64,000 bases of DNA, from contig NZ_JALXXL010000003.1 of assembly GCF_025152525.1 (NCBI RefSeq), positions 124,001 through 188,000 of the forward strand. The letters are read 5' to 3'. The notes under the pieces are model-generated. The model saw nothing but the letters and a program-made list of their open reading frames with translations. It was not told the origin of the DNA and made no database searches. Within the stretch, counting starts at the first letter, position 1, and every line of letters starts with the position of its first letter. A program made the position numbers and the translations under genes. Below, in pieces: positions 35,931 through 44,486 of the stretch. Source of the DNA: Corynebacterium sp. p3-SID1056 (GTDB lineage Bacteria > Actinomycetota > Actinomycetes > Mycobacteriales > Mycobacteriaceae).

Positions 35931-37193
35931 ATGAGCAAACACTACGCGGGGGCACGAATTCACACGCTGCGCGCGACCGAGGGGCTGACTCAGGTGGACA
36001 TGGCGCGCAAACTCGGCATCTCCACCAGCTACCTCAACCAACTCGAAAACGACCAGCGGCCGCTGACCGTCACCGTCCTGCTGCAGCTGACCCAAGTCTT
36101 CGGCCTCGACGCCAGCTACTTCTCCCCCGCCGCCGAACAGCGCCTCGCCGGTGAGCTCGCCGAGCTGCTTCCCGACGTCCCCGATGCCGACCTCGCCGAC
36201 ATCGCCCTGCGCTACCCCGCCGTCGCCGAAGGCATCAAGGCGCTGCCCGGGCTCATCTCGGGCACCGCGAGCAACCCCCACATCGTGGTCCGCGACTTCT
36301 TTCAGCAGCACAACAACTACTTCCACGACCTCGACTGCGCCGCCGAGGACTTCGCCGCCGACGCGCACACCCGCCAGCTGCGGCTGACCAGCATCGCCGG
36401 CACCCTCGACCGCGACTACGGCTACACCGTGCGCTTCAACCAGCCCACCGGCGGCGAGCGCTCACTCGCGGATGCCGCCAGCCGCGAAATCCGCGTCCGC
36501 ACCGGCCTTTCCGAGGCCCAGCAGTGCTTCGAGCTGTCCTACCACTACGCCTCCATCGCACACCGCCAGCTTCTCGACGCCCACACCTCCCCCATCACCA
36601 CTCCCCGCGCCCGCCAACTCGCCCGCCACGGACTTGCGCAGTATTTCGCGGCCGCCGCCACGATGCCGTACTCGCTCATTCTGGAGGCGGCGGAGGAAAC
36701 CCGCTACGACATCGACGTTATCTCCGCCCGCTTCGGCACCGGCTTCGAGTCGACCTGCCAACGCCTCGGCACGCTGCAGCGCCCCGGCGCGGCCGCGATC
36801 CCCTTCGTGTTTATCCGCACGGACCGGGCGGGCAATATCTCGAAGCGGCAGTCCACCACCTCGTTCCACTTTTCGCAGCGCGGCGGCACCTGCCCGCTGT
36901 GGGTGGTCCACCGCGCCTTCGAAACGCCAAACCGCGTCACCCGGCAGGTCTCCGTCATGCCCGATGGGCGCACGTACCTGTGGGTGGCGCGGATGGTGCA
37001 GGGCCCGGCCGTGGAATTCGGCGCGCCCCGCAAAGAAAACGCAGTGGCGCTCGGCTGCGATGCAGCCCACGCCGACCGCATGGTCTACGCCGACGGGCTC
37101 GACCTCTCGCCGGACTCCGCCACCCCGATCGGGCCCGGCTGCGAGACCTGCCCGCGGCGCGAATGTCCGCAGCGGGCTTTCCCGGCGCTTTGA
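35931..37193 (+). CDS. prpR: Propionate regulator PrpR (XRE/RamB-like)
   Basis: 420 residues. N-terminal XRE helix-turn-helix: IHTLRATEGLTQVDMARKLGISTSYLNQLENDQRPLT in pieces (about 10-47). The middle is an IrrE/ImmA-like region with CFELSYHYASIAHRQLLD (about 200) lacking the HExxH motif, and the C-terminal region is DUF2083-like. The C-terminal cysteines CDAAH and GCETCPRRECPQ (about 380-412) match the cluster that in mycobacterial PrpR binds an iron-sulfur centre. It activates prpDBC in response to propionyl-CoA/methylcitrate. Divergent from prpD; ribosome-binding site AGGCGAG. Confidence 0.92.
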   Translation: MSKHYAGARIHTLRATEGLTQVDMARKLGISTSYLNQLENDQRPLTVTVLLQLTQVFGLDASYFSPAAEQRLAGELAELLPDVPDADLADIALRYPAVAEGIKALPGLISGTASNPHIVVRDFFQQHNNYFHDLDCAAEDFAADAHTRQLRLTSIAGTLDRDYGYTVRFNQPTGGERSLADAASREIRVRTGLSEAQQCFELSYHYASIAHRQLLDAHTSPITTPRARQLARHGLAQYFAAAATMPYSLILEAAEETRYDIDVISARFGTGFESTCQRLGTLQRPGAAAIPFVFIRTDRAGNISKRQSTTSFHFSQRGGTCPLWVVHRAFETPNRVTRQVSVMPDGRTYLWVARMVQGPAVEFGAPRKENAVALGCDAAHADRMVYADGLDLSPDSATPIGPGCETCPRRECPQRAFPAL

Positions 37194-37194
37194 G

Positions 37195-38601
37195 CTAGTC
37201 CAGGTCTGACTTCTTGACCAGGCGGCGCGCGGCTTCGGTCACCGAGCCGGACAGCGACGGGTAGACCGCCATGGAGTTGGCCAGCTGCGCGACGGTGAGA
37301 TTGTTCGCCACCGCGATGGTCAGCGAGTGGATGAGCTCGGAGGCGGTCGGCGCGACGATCACGCCGCCGACGACCTGGCCGGAGCCCTTCCGAGCGAAGA
37401 TCTTGACAAAGCCGTGCTGCAGCGAGCGCATCTTCGCGCGCGCGTTGGTGGCCAGCTCGAGTTTGTACACGTCGGCGGCGATCTTGCCGTCCTTGATCTC
37501 CTGCTCGGTCACGCCCACCGCGGCGATCTCCGGGCGGGTGAACACGGCGTTGCCCACGGTCTTGATGCGCAGCGGTTTGACGCCCTCGCCGAGCGCGTGG
37601 TCGACGGCGATGCGGCCCTGCTGGGCAGCAACAGAGGCCAGCGGCATGAGGTCCGTGCAGTCGCCCGCGGCGTAAATACCGGCGACGTTGGTGCGCGAGA
37701 CGCGGTCGACGTGGATGTGGCCGGACTGGGTGGTCTCTACGCCGGCGGCCTCCAGGTTCAGGTCCGCGGTGTTCGGGATCGAGCCGATGGACATCATCAC
37801 GTGCGATCCCTCGATGGCGCGCCCGTCGGTGGTGTGGACGATCACGCCGTCGCCGGTGTTTTCCACTCGTTCCACGCGCGCGTCCTTTTCCAGCTGCACG
37901 CCGAGGTTGCCCAGGACGGTCTCGAGCACGTCGGCGGCATCCGCGTCGTCGTGCGGCAGGATGCGGTTGCGAGACGCCACCATCGTAACCTTCACGCCCA
38001 GCTCGGCGAAGGCGGAGACGAACTCCGCGCCGGTCACGCCGGAGCCGACCACGATGAGGTGGGTCGGCATCTCGATGAGGTTGTACATCTGGCGCCAGTT
38101 GAGGATGCGCTCCCCGTCCGGCTCGGCCCCCTTGAGCACGCGCGGGCTCGCACCAGTACAGACGAGCACCATGTCGCAGGTGATCTCCTCGGTCGTGCCG
38201 TCGGCAAGCTCGACCTCGAGGCTGTGGGTGGTGTGGCCCTTCTGCTCGTCGTTAAAGCGCGCTCGCCCGTCGATAAATCGCACGCCCACGCGGTCGAGCT
38301 GCTCGCGGATGTCGCGCGACTGCTCGGCGGCCAGCGCCACCACGCGGTTGTTCAGCGCGCTCAGTGCCAGCTTCGCTTCGCCCAGGCCGTGGTTGAGCCC
38401 CATGTCGTCGGCGCGGCGCAAGTCCGTCTTAATGTTGGCGCCCGCAATGAAGCTTTTCGACGGCACCACGTCCTTCCGGATCGCCGAACCGCCCGCACCC
38501 TGGTCCTCGACCACGATGATCTCTGCACCGTAGTTCGACGCGACCAGCGCCGCCTCGTAGCCCGCCGGGCCTCCACCAACAATGACGATCTTCTTCGACA
38601 C
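37195..38601 (-). CDS. lpdA: NAD(P)H-quinone dehydrogenase LpdA (flavoprotein disulfide reductase family without the disulfide)
   Basis: 468 residues from a GTG at 38601 with AAGGGGAG upstream. FAD-binding VGGGPAGYEAALVAS at residue 8, NAD-binding VVGSGVTGAEF (about 180) and the second FAD motif IYAAGDCTDLMPLASVAAQQG (about 305). The redox CxxxxC motif of true lipoamide dehydrogenases is absent: the segment reads GGSAIRKDVVPSKSF. That is the signature of the LpdA group (as in Mycobacterium Rv3303c), which reduces quinones with NAD(P)H. Stop 1 bp from the convergent prpR; co-directional with amiA and upp. Confidence 0.92.
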   Translation of the reverse strand: MSKKIVIVGGGPAGYEAALVASNYGAEIIVVEDQGAGGSAIRKDVVPSKSFIAGANIKTDLRRADDMGLNHGLGEAKLALSALNNRVVALAAEQSRDIREQLDRVGVRFIDGRARFNDEQKGHTTHSLEVELADGTTEEITCDMVLVCTGASPRVLKGAEPDGERILNWRQMYNLIEMPTHLIVVGSGVTGAEFVSAFAELGVKVTMVASRNRILPHDDADAADVLETVLGNLGVQLEKDARVERVENTGDGVIVHTTDGRAIEGSHVMMSIGSIPNTADLNLEAAGVETTQSGHIHVDRVSRTNVAGIYAAGDCTDLMPLASVAAQQGRIAVDHALGEGVKPLRIKTVGNAVFTRPEIAAVGVTEQEIKDGKIAADVYKLELATNARAKMRSLQHGFVKIFARKGSGQVVGGVIVAPTASELIHSLTIAVANNLTVAQLANSMAVYPSLSGSVTEAARRLVKKSDLD

Positions 38602-38649
38602 CGAGTTCTTCTCCCCTTAGTGCTTGTACGTAGTTTTTCCTGCGCTAGT

Positions 38650-39852
38650 CTACCGGCCGGCTGCTGGCGGCGCTGGTTGCGCGTTGAAGTACTGCTCCAC
38701 CACCGAGCCGAAGAAGCGCACGCCGACGGCGATGGCGCGCTCATCGATATTCAGGTTGCCCTGGTGCAGGTCGAACTTCTCGCCCGCCCCGCTCCACGCG
38801 CCGAGGCGCACCATCGCACCGGGCACGTGCTCGAGGTACCAGGAAAAGTCCTCCCCGCCGGACGACTGTGGGGCCGTGACGATGGCGTGCGGGTCCACGG
38901 CGCGGCCGGCGGTGGCGGCAAGGGCGGTCGCCGCGTCGTCGTTGAGCACGGGCGGCACCCCGCGCACGTAGTCGAGGTGATAGGTGCAGCCCGTCGGGGC
39001 GACAACCAGGTCGATGAGGTCCGTGAGCAGGTCCTCCAGCCCGCGCCACGTGGTGATGTCGGCGGTGCGGATCGTGCCCTCGAGCACGCCCGCCTTCGGG
39101 ATCGCGTTCGGCGCATCGCCGGCGTCCACGTGCCCGAAGACTAAAACGGTGCCGGTGCGCGGGTCCACGCGCCGCGACAACAACGCCGGCAGCTGGGTGA
39201 TCAGCGCGCCGAGCGCGTAGACCACGTCCGCGGTCAGCTGCGGGCGCGAGGTGTGCCCGCCCGGGCCTTCGACCCGCAGGCGCAGCACGTCGGAGGCCGA
39301 GGTGATCGCCCCGGCGCGCACCCCGACCTGGCCCACGCGCAGTTTCGGCTCCGCGTGCAGCGCGTAGATGGTGCGCACGCCTTCGAGCCCGCCCCACTTG
39401 ATCACGTCGAGCGCCCCGCCGCCCATGACCTCTTCGGCCGGCTGGAAGATGACGCGTACGCCGTGGGGCAGGTCGACGTCGGCAAGCGCACAGGCGAGCG
39501 CCAGGGCGACGGTGGTGTGCACGTCGTGGCCGCAGGCGTGGGAGACCCCCTGCACGGTCGAGGCGAAAGGCAGACCGGTCTGCTCGGTGACTTTCAGCGC
39601 GTCAATGTCTGCGCGAAACGCGAGGCGCTCCCCCGTCTCCGGGCCGATGTCCACGTACAGGCCCGTGCCGGGAAAGGGCACTGGCTGCAGGCCGTGCGCG
39701 ACCAGCACGCCGTGCAAAAACTTGGTGGTCTCGACCTCTTCGTCGGACAGCTCCGGGTGCGAGTGCAGATGGCGACGCCACCCCAAAATCTCCTCGTGGT
39801 GCTGCGCCACCCAAGCGTCGACGGCCGCCGCGATCGATGCCGTTTCTGCCAC
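38650..39852 (-). CDS. amiA: M20 family amidohydrolase (N-acyl-amino acid hydrolase type)
   Basis: 400 residues from a GTG with AAGGAGG 5 nt upstream. M20D features: WRRHLHSHPELSDEE (about 26-40), FRADIDALKVTE, SHACGHDVHTTVALALA (zinc-binding His/Asp/His around 104-110), FQPAEEVMGGGALDVIK and EDFSWYLEHVPGAM. These enzymes split N-acylated or indole-conjugated amino acids. Located between lpdA and upp, as remembered in C. glutamicum. Confidence 0.9.
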   Translation of the reverse strand: MAETASIAAAVDAWVAQHHEEILGWRRHLHSHPELSDEEVETTKFLHGVLVAHGLQPVPFPGTGLYVDIGPETGERLAFRADIDALKVTEQTGLPFASTVQGVSHACGHDVHTTVALALACALADVDLPHGVRVIFQPAEEVMGGGALDVIKWGGLEGVRTIYALHAEPKLRVGQVGVRAGAITSASDVLRLRVEGPGGHTSRPQLTADVVYALGALITQLPALLSRRVDPRTGTVLVFGHVDAGDAPNAIPKAGVLEGTIRTADITTWRGLEDLLTDLIDLVVAPTGCTYHLDYVRGVPPVLNDDAATALAATAGRAVDPHAIVTAPQSSGGEDFSWYLEHVPGAMVRLGAWSGAGEKFDLHQGNLNIDERAIAVGVRFFGSVVEQYFNAQPAPPAAGR

Positions 39853-39909
39853 TGCGCCTCCTTCTGCCTCGCGTATTTCGTGTTGAACGTGTTAAGTCTA
39901 CGCGCCCCC

Positions 39910-40545
39910 TTACAAGTCAATATTGCGCGGGCCGTAGAGACGGTCGCCCGCATCGCCCAGGCCCGGCACGATATAGGCCTGCTCGTTGAGCCCCGGGTCG
40001 ATCGCGGCAGTGATCAGCCGGACCGGCCCGCCGTGCGCTTTGAGCTTGTCGACGCCCGGCTGCGCACTCACCATGCACACGCACGTAATATCGTCCGCCC
40101 CGCGCGCGACCAACAGGTCGATCGCATGGATGAGCGAGCCGCCGGTGGCCAGCATCGGGTCCACCAAAAACACCGGCTGGCCCGACAGGTCCTCCGGCAG
40201 CGCCTCGAGGTACGGCACCGGCTGGTGCGTTTTTTCGTCGCGCGCCATGCCGATGAAACCGACCTGTGCATCCGGGATCATCGACAACGCCGGGTCGATC
40301 ATGCCGAGACCGGCGCGGATGATCGGCACGATAATCGGCGGGGTGCGCAGCCGGGAACCGCGCGCGGTGGCCACGGGCGTGATGGTGTCGAAGGTTTCCA
40401 CCTCGAGGTCGCGGCAGGCCTCGTAGATGAGCATGGCGCCTAAGTCCGCGAGCGCTGCGCGGAAGGCGGCGTTGTTACTGCGCTCGTCGCGCATGATGGT
40501 CAAACGGGAGGCGGCCAGGGGGTGTTCCACAACGGTGATGTCCAT
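39910..40545 (-). CDS. upp: Uracil phosphoribosyltransferase
   Basis: 211 residues from the ATG at 40545. Motifs: [19 protein letters not shown] (about 19-37), PIIRAGLGM, and the PRPP loop [17 protein letters not shown] (about 130). It salvages uracil to UMP with PRPP. A longer frame to 40584 is not needed because TACCAT lies 8 nt upstream of the ATG (leaderless). Confidence 0.95.
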   Translation of the reverse strand: MDITVVEHPLAASRLTIMRDERSNNAAFRAALADLGAMLIYEACRDLEVETFDTITPVATARGSRLRTPPIIVPIIRAGLGMIDPALSMIPDAQVGFIGMARDEKTHQPVPYLEALPEDLSGQPVFLVDPMLATGGSLIHAIDLLVARGADDITCVCMVSAQPGVDKLKAHGGPVRLITAAIDPGLNEQAYIVPGLGDAGDRLYGPRNIDL

Positions 40546-40553
40546 AGGGCCCA

Positions 40554-40559
40554 ATGGTA
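40554..40559 (-). promoter_or_regulatory. upp: -10 of upp (leaderless)
   Basis: Minus strand TACCAT, then TGGGCCCT, then the ATG at 40545 (8-nt spacing). Confidence 0.45.
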
Positions 40560-40637
40560 GACGAGGATTTCGCCCTCGCTTCAAGCTTTTTCACATTCAG
40601 AGGGAACCGGAGGGGTGTTGCGTGCGTCTAACTACGC

Positions 40638-40919
40638 ATGGACGTATTTGAACTTGAAGCCTCGCTCGTGAATTCGCACACCGACTCACTGCGCGCTGAT
40701 GCCGGCGCGCTCAACCACCTTTCCCACCTACCCATCCCGGAACTCGGGCCCGTGGCCAACTTCGCCCGCGCCGTCGATGACGCCATTGCCTGCGCCAACG
40801 GCAAGGCCGACGAGCTGTGTGAGGCGGCCCACCGCATCGCCGGCAACATGGACTTAACGGCCCGGGCGGCCAACTTGGTCGACGAGTCCACCGGACAGTG
40901 TCTGGAGGCGGGACTGTGA
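40638..40919 (+). CDS. Small helical protein paired with the NlpC/P60 gene
   Basis: 93 residues, predicted almost all helical: LEASLVNSHTDSLRADAGAL and NFARAVDDAIACANGKADELCEAAHRIAGNMD, two amphipathic helices with a turn around PIPELGP. Size, hairpin shape and lack of a signal peptide recall WXG100/ESX-associated proteins, though no W-x-G motif is present. It overlaps the following NlpC/P60 gene by 4 nt (GTGA), so they are translationally coupled and probably work together. Function unknown. Confidence 0.7.
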   Translation: MDVFELEASLVNSHTDSLRADAGALNHLSHLPIPELGPVANFARAVDDAIACANGKADELCEAAHRIAGNMDLTARAANLVDESTGQCLEAGL

Positions 40920-41944
40920 ACACGCAGACACTCGGCACCGCGCTGACCCAATTCGCTCAGCACCCCACGGTGGACGCCACGCTCAACGTGGCCAAGGGCT
41001 CACCGATCGACCCGATTTACGCGATGGGCAAGATCCTCGGGGCCTGCCCCGAACCGATCCCGACTTTGCCGCCGTTTTCCACGCCCGGTTTTGACGACTT
41101 CGCAGCACTCGCCGGCATGGTCGGCGGTGACCCGCAGCGTTTCCAGGAGGCCGCGGTGTCGCTTGCCGCGCAGCGCGACGAGATCAGCGACCTGGTCGTC
41201 GCCGGCGGTGTGTACGTCACCACGGCGGTCGCCGAGCTGGTTTCCACCGCGAATTCGATGGTTCGCAACGCGCTTGCCGCCGCCGGCGCGGCTACGGCCG
41301 GCGGCCCGCTTGCCCAGCTCGCCGCGGCCGCGCCCGTCGTCGCTGCCGGGCTGACCCGCGCTGGGCTGATCCTGGACTCGCTCGGCAAGGACCTCGACAG
41401 CCTGGCGCATAAGCTCAACGAAACGACAGCGGCGCGTCAGGGACAGCAGGCGCTCAAGGCGTCGCCAATTGCCCAGCAGGCCGAGCACACGCTGCGCTCG
41501 CTTGCCGACGCCCCGCAGGTCACCCCCACCAATGCCTCCGCAGATGTCGCCCCGCTGGAGCCGAACCACCCGGTCTCCGGCGAGCTCGACGAGCGCCCCA
41601 ACGCCGCGGGCAACGCCGCAGTGCAGGCCGCGAAGTCGCAGCTGGGCACCCCGTACGTGTGGGGCGGCAGCCAGCCGGGCGGATTCGATTGCTCGGGGCT
41701 GACCTCGTGGGCGTATAACCAGGCCGGGGTGGACATTCCGCGCACCGCCGCGGAGCAGGCAATCGGCCAGCAGGTTGCCTACGAGGACCTGCAGGAAGGC
41801 GACCTGGTGGTGTGGGACGGGCACGTGGCCATGTACGCCGGCGACGGGATGATGATCGAGGCGGGCGACCCCGTCCAGCTCAACCCGGTGCGCACCGAGA
41901 ACATCGGCATGCCGTTTCGCGGCTTCTGGCGGCCGACGGCCTAG
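40916..41944 (+). CDS. NlpC/P60 family cell-wall peptidase with helical N-terminus and no signal peptide
   Basis: 342 residues from the GTG at 40916 (GGAGG 7 nt upstream). The C-terminal NlpC/P60 domain has the nucleophile Cys in GGFDCSGLTSW (about 260), His in VWDGHVAMYAG (about 303) and the preceding GTPYVWGG motif, which makes a D-glutamyl-meso-diaminopimelate or similar peptide hydrolase. Residues 1-230 are Ala-rich and helical (for example AQRDEISDLVVAGGVYVTTAVAEL in short runs), unlike usual Sec signal-carrying homologues. Together with the coupled small helical protein this suggests export by a non-Sec route such as type VII secretion, or a cytosolic or membrane-tethered location. Assignment of the catalytic domain is firm; export route is inference. 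Confidence 0.87.
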   Translation: MNTQTLGTALTQFAQHPTVDATLNVAKGSPIDPIYAMGKILGACPEPIPTLPPFSTPGFDDFAALAGMVGGDPQRFQEAAVSLAAQRDEISDLVVAGGVYVTTAVAELVSTANSMVRNALAAAGAATAGGPLAQLAAAAPVVAAGLTRAGLILDSLGKDLDSLAHKLNETTAARQGQQALKASPIAQQAEHTLRSLADAPQVTPTNASADVAPLEPNHPVSGELDERPNAAGNAAVQAAKSQLGTPYVWGGSQPGGFDCSGLTSWAYNQAGVDIPRTAAEQAIGQQVAYEDLQEGDLVVWDGHVAMYAGDGMMIEAGDPVQLNPVRTENIGMPFRGFWRPTA

Positions 41945-41981
41945 CGCGCGGGTTGGGTGTGGTGCGCGCGCTGGGTTTTAG

Positions 41982-41987
41982 TAGAGT
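41982..41987 (+). promoter_or_regulatory. -10 of the duplicated-domain gene (leaderless)
   Basis: TAGAGT then TTGCGTTC then the ATG at 41996 (8-nt spacing); no ribosome-binding site. Confidence 0.4.
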
Positions 41988-41995
41988 TTGCGTTC

Positions 41996-43234
41996 ATGAG
42001 CACGCGCGCAATCCTCCCCGTGAAAATCTCGCTGACCCAGGGCGACTTCTACACCCTGTGGGCCCCTACTTGGAAGGAACACGGTGCCGAGTGGCAGGCG
42101 TTCCTGGGCGACGACGAGTCCGTGTTGGTGTTCGACTCGCCGGCCGAGCTGTTGGCCTACCTGAACACGCACGCCAAGCACGACCTGAGCGATCACCCGA
42201 AGTGGGCGGCGTTTAGCGCCCAGGGCGACGACCGGGTCGTCCCGGACGACAAGCACACCTTCGACATCATCGGCGCGCCCGAGTATCTCGCCGGCCGCCC
42301 CAGCCACGTGAACGTGTCGTCATTAAGCGGCGTGCTGCAAATCGCGCGCTCCCTGGCTGATGTGGCGAGCGCCGAGCACGCGCAGATCTTCTTCGCTTCC
42401 CACTCCGTGCTGGGTAACGTCGCCCGCGGCTCAGAGCACTACTCCGGCGACAACGGCATGGACGAATGGTCCGGCCTCGGCCACATCGTGCTGGCGAATT
42501 GGAAGGACGTTGTCGCCTCGCTGGATTCCTCCGTGCGTCGTGTCCCGGCGAGCGAGCTCGACGCGGCCGCGGTGAGCGCCGCCACCAGCGCCATCGAGTC
42601 CGCCCAGACGGCCCGCGCGCAGGCGAAGCAGGACGAGGAGACCAAGGCGAAGGAGCAGGCGGCGGCCGCGGATCCTTACGACTCCACGCTGTGGGCCAGC
42701 GCCGGTATCGACCCGGTCAAGATCTCTGTGCAGGGCAAGAGTGTCTACACGCTGCGCACCTACCTGGGCTCTACCCCGGTATTTCTGGGCAAGTTCGGCG
42801 AGATCTTCACCTTCCCCACCGGCAAGCACTTGGCCCGCTGGATTCTCGAGCACGACGACCACGACCTCGGCGGCGTGTCCACCTGGCCGGATGTGGTCAG
42901 CGCTGCGAACGCCGGCACGTTGAAGGTCGAGGTCCACCCGGACAACTCCTATTCCTTCAACGGCCTGTCCGAGGACATTGCCAAGGGCATCGATGCCGTG
43001 GATACCCAGCAGATGGCGAAGGCCTACGAGCTGCTTGCCGACGCCGCGGACTGGGCCAAGGACGATTCCCTCAATGAGTTCCTGCTGGCCAACCCGCGCT
43101 TCCAGGACTACCTGGCGTACATGCTCGGCTCCACCGAGGCCGCCGGCTACGTGCCGTCGGCACCGTTTACGGACAAGGCGCAAAGCTGGCGCGAGATGGA
43201 AGATCAGCTGATCAAGCGTTTCTCCAAGTTCTAG
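41996..43234 (+). CDS. Hypothetical protein with two similar halves joined by a coiled coil
   Basis: 412 residues, soluble, no signal peptide. The N-half starts LPVKISLTQGDFYTL and the C-half starts DPVKISVQGKSVYTL (about residue 235), and both continue with FLG...VF segments, D/L-rich loops and W-containing beta strands, so the protein looks like an internal duplication. Between them lies an Ala/Glu/Lys-rich coiled coil (AATSAIESAQTARAQAKQDE in pieces, about 195-225). I do not recognise a named family; it is probably a conserved Corynebacteriales protein. Transcribed alone from a leaderless promoter between NlpC/P60 and TRIC genes. Confidence 0.7.
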   Translation: MSTRAILPVKISLTQGDFYTLWAPTWKEHGAEWQAFLGDDESVLVFDSPAELLAYLNTHAKHDLSDHPKWAAFSAQGDDRVVPDDKHTFDIIGAPEYLAGRPSHVNVSSLSGVLQIARSLADVASAEHAQIFFASHSVLGNVARGSEHYSGDNGMDEWSGLGHIVLANWKDVVASLDSSVRRVPASELDAAAVSAATSAIESAQTARAQAKQDEETKAKEQAAAADPYDSTLWASAGIDPVKISVQGKSVYTLRTYLGSTPVFLGKFGEIFTFPTGKHLARWILEHDDHDLGGVSTWPDVVSAANAGTLKVEVHPDNSYSFNGLSEDIAKGIDAVDTQQMAKAYELLADAADWAKDDSLNEFLLANPRFQDYLAYMLGSTEAAGYVPSAPFTDKAQSWREMEDQLIKRFSKF

Positions 43235-43269
43235 GCCATACTCATCTCTCTTTACCACTGGTCATCTCT

Positions 43270-43275
43270 TAGAAT
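43270..43275 (+). promoter_or_regulatory. -10 of the first TRIC gene (leaderless)
   Basis: TAGAAT then GTGGTGCT then the ATG at 43284 (8-nt spacing). Confidence 0.45.
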
Positions 43276-43283
43276 GTGGTGCT

Positions 43284-44420
43284 ATGACTGCCGACCAAGT
43301 CGATCCGCTCATCACCGCTATCTACCGGTGGTTTGACGTCTCCGGCGTGCTGCTGATGGGCGTCATCGGCGGCACGCTCGCGCGCCACCGCGGCTACGAC
43401 ATCATTGGCTTCTTCTTCATCGCCATGCTTTCCGCCCTCGGCGGCGGTATGCTTCGCGACGTCCTGATCAACGAGGGCACCGTCGCCGCCATGAGCCAGC
43501 CGGAGTACCTCATCCTGGCGTTCACCGGCGCGCTCATCGCCCGCTTCACCTACTTCAAGGGCAAGGCCTGGGAGTTTCTGCAAAGCCACGGCGACGCGCT
43601 CGTCTCCGCGCTGTGGGCAGCGACCGGCGCGTCGAAGGCAATCCAGTACGGGCTGCCGATTTTGCCCACCATCATGATGGGCGTGTTCACCGCAACCGGG
43701 GGCGGCATGCTTCGCGACGTCGTCACCGGCGGCGTGCCCTCCATCTTCGGCGACAACCAGCCCACCGTCATCCCCGCGGTCGCCTGTTCGCTGATCACGC
43801 TGCTCGGCAGCGCCACCGGCTACATGGCGCTCGGCATGATCGTGGGGCCGGTGGTGAGCTTTGCCCTCTTCCTGATCGGTTACTACGGCAACTGGCGCGT
43901 CTCCACTAACCCCGAATACGCCCCGGTCAACCAGGGCGCGGCACAGGTGGCCACGCTGGCGAAGAAGGCGGAGCACCGCTCCCGCGCCGTCGCCCGCGAG
44001 CTGGAGCCGACGCGCGTGCGCTCCTGGCGCCACCGCCAGATGGAAAAGGCCCTGCAGCGCCGGATTGAAAACGAGGTGAAGAAAGGCAAGCGGCGCTCCA
44101 CAGCCCAGCACGAGGCGAACGATTTTCTGGAGGACTTCACCACCGAGTTCGCCGCGATCGACCCGTCGATGCTCCCCGAGGGGGACTCCCCGCAGGAGAA
44201 GGAGGAGAGCCTTTTCGACGGCCTCGGCGTCGATCTCGCCGGCGACTCCTACGACGACTACGACGCGGATCCGCGCACCGGCCAGTTCGAGGCCGTCGAC
44301 CCGGAGACGGTGGCGATGCACAACGACATGTTGGATACGATCCTCGCCGACGAGAAGCTCACCGACGAACTCATCGAGCGGCTCGCCGCCCGCTACGCCA
44401 AACGCGATAAGGAAACGTAG
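43284..44420 (+). CDS. TRIC-like cation channel family protein with long cytosolic tail
   Basis: 378 residues. Residues 1-210 form about seven membrane helices with the UPF0126/TRIC glycine motifs ALGGGMLRDVLINEG (about 52) and TATGGGMLRDVVTGGVPSIF (about 137), the duplicated pore element of trimeric intracellular cation channels. A charged cytosolic tail of roughly 165 residues follows (KKAEHRSRAVARELEPTRVR, EVKKGKRRSTAQHEA, then an acidic stretch), longer than in typical bacterial relatives. Likely a potassium-permeable monovalent cation channel. Another TRIC protein lies at 51344-52135. Confidence 0.85.
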   Translation: MTADQVDPLITAIYRWFDVSGVLLMGVIGGTLARHRGYDIIGFFFIAMLSALGGGMLRDVLINEGTVAAMSQPEYLILAFTGALIARFTYFKGKAWEFLQSHGDALVSALWAATGASKAIQYGLPILPTIMMGVFTATGGGMLRDVVTGGVPSIFGDNQPTVIPAVACSLITLLGSATGYMALGMIVGPVVSFALFLIGYYGNWRVSTNPEYAPVNQGAAQVATLAKKAEHRSRAVARELEPTRVRSWRHRQMEKALQRRIENEVKKGKRRSTAQHEANDFLEDFTTEFAAIDPSMLPEGDSPQEKEESLFDGLGVDLAGDSYDDYDADPRTGQFEAVDPETVAMHNDMLDTILADEKLTDELIERLAARYAKRDKET

Positions 44421-44472
44421 CGCATCCCCGGCCGCGCGCGTGCCGCGCCACTGTCGCACCGAAGCGGCGGCG

Positions 44473-44478
44473 TACCAT
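44473..44478 (+). promoter_or_regulatory. -10 of the D,D-carboxypeptidase gene (leaderless)
   Basis: TACCAT then CAGTCGCT then the GTG at 44487 (8-nt spacing). Confidence 0.4.
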
Positions 44479-44486
44479 CAGTCGCT

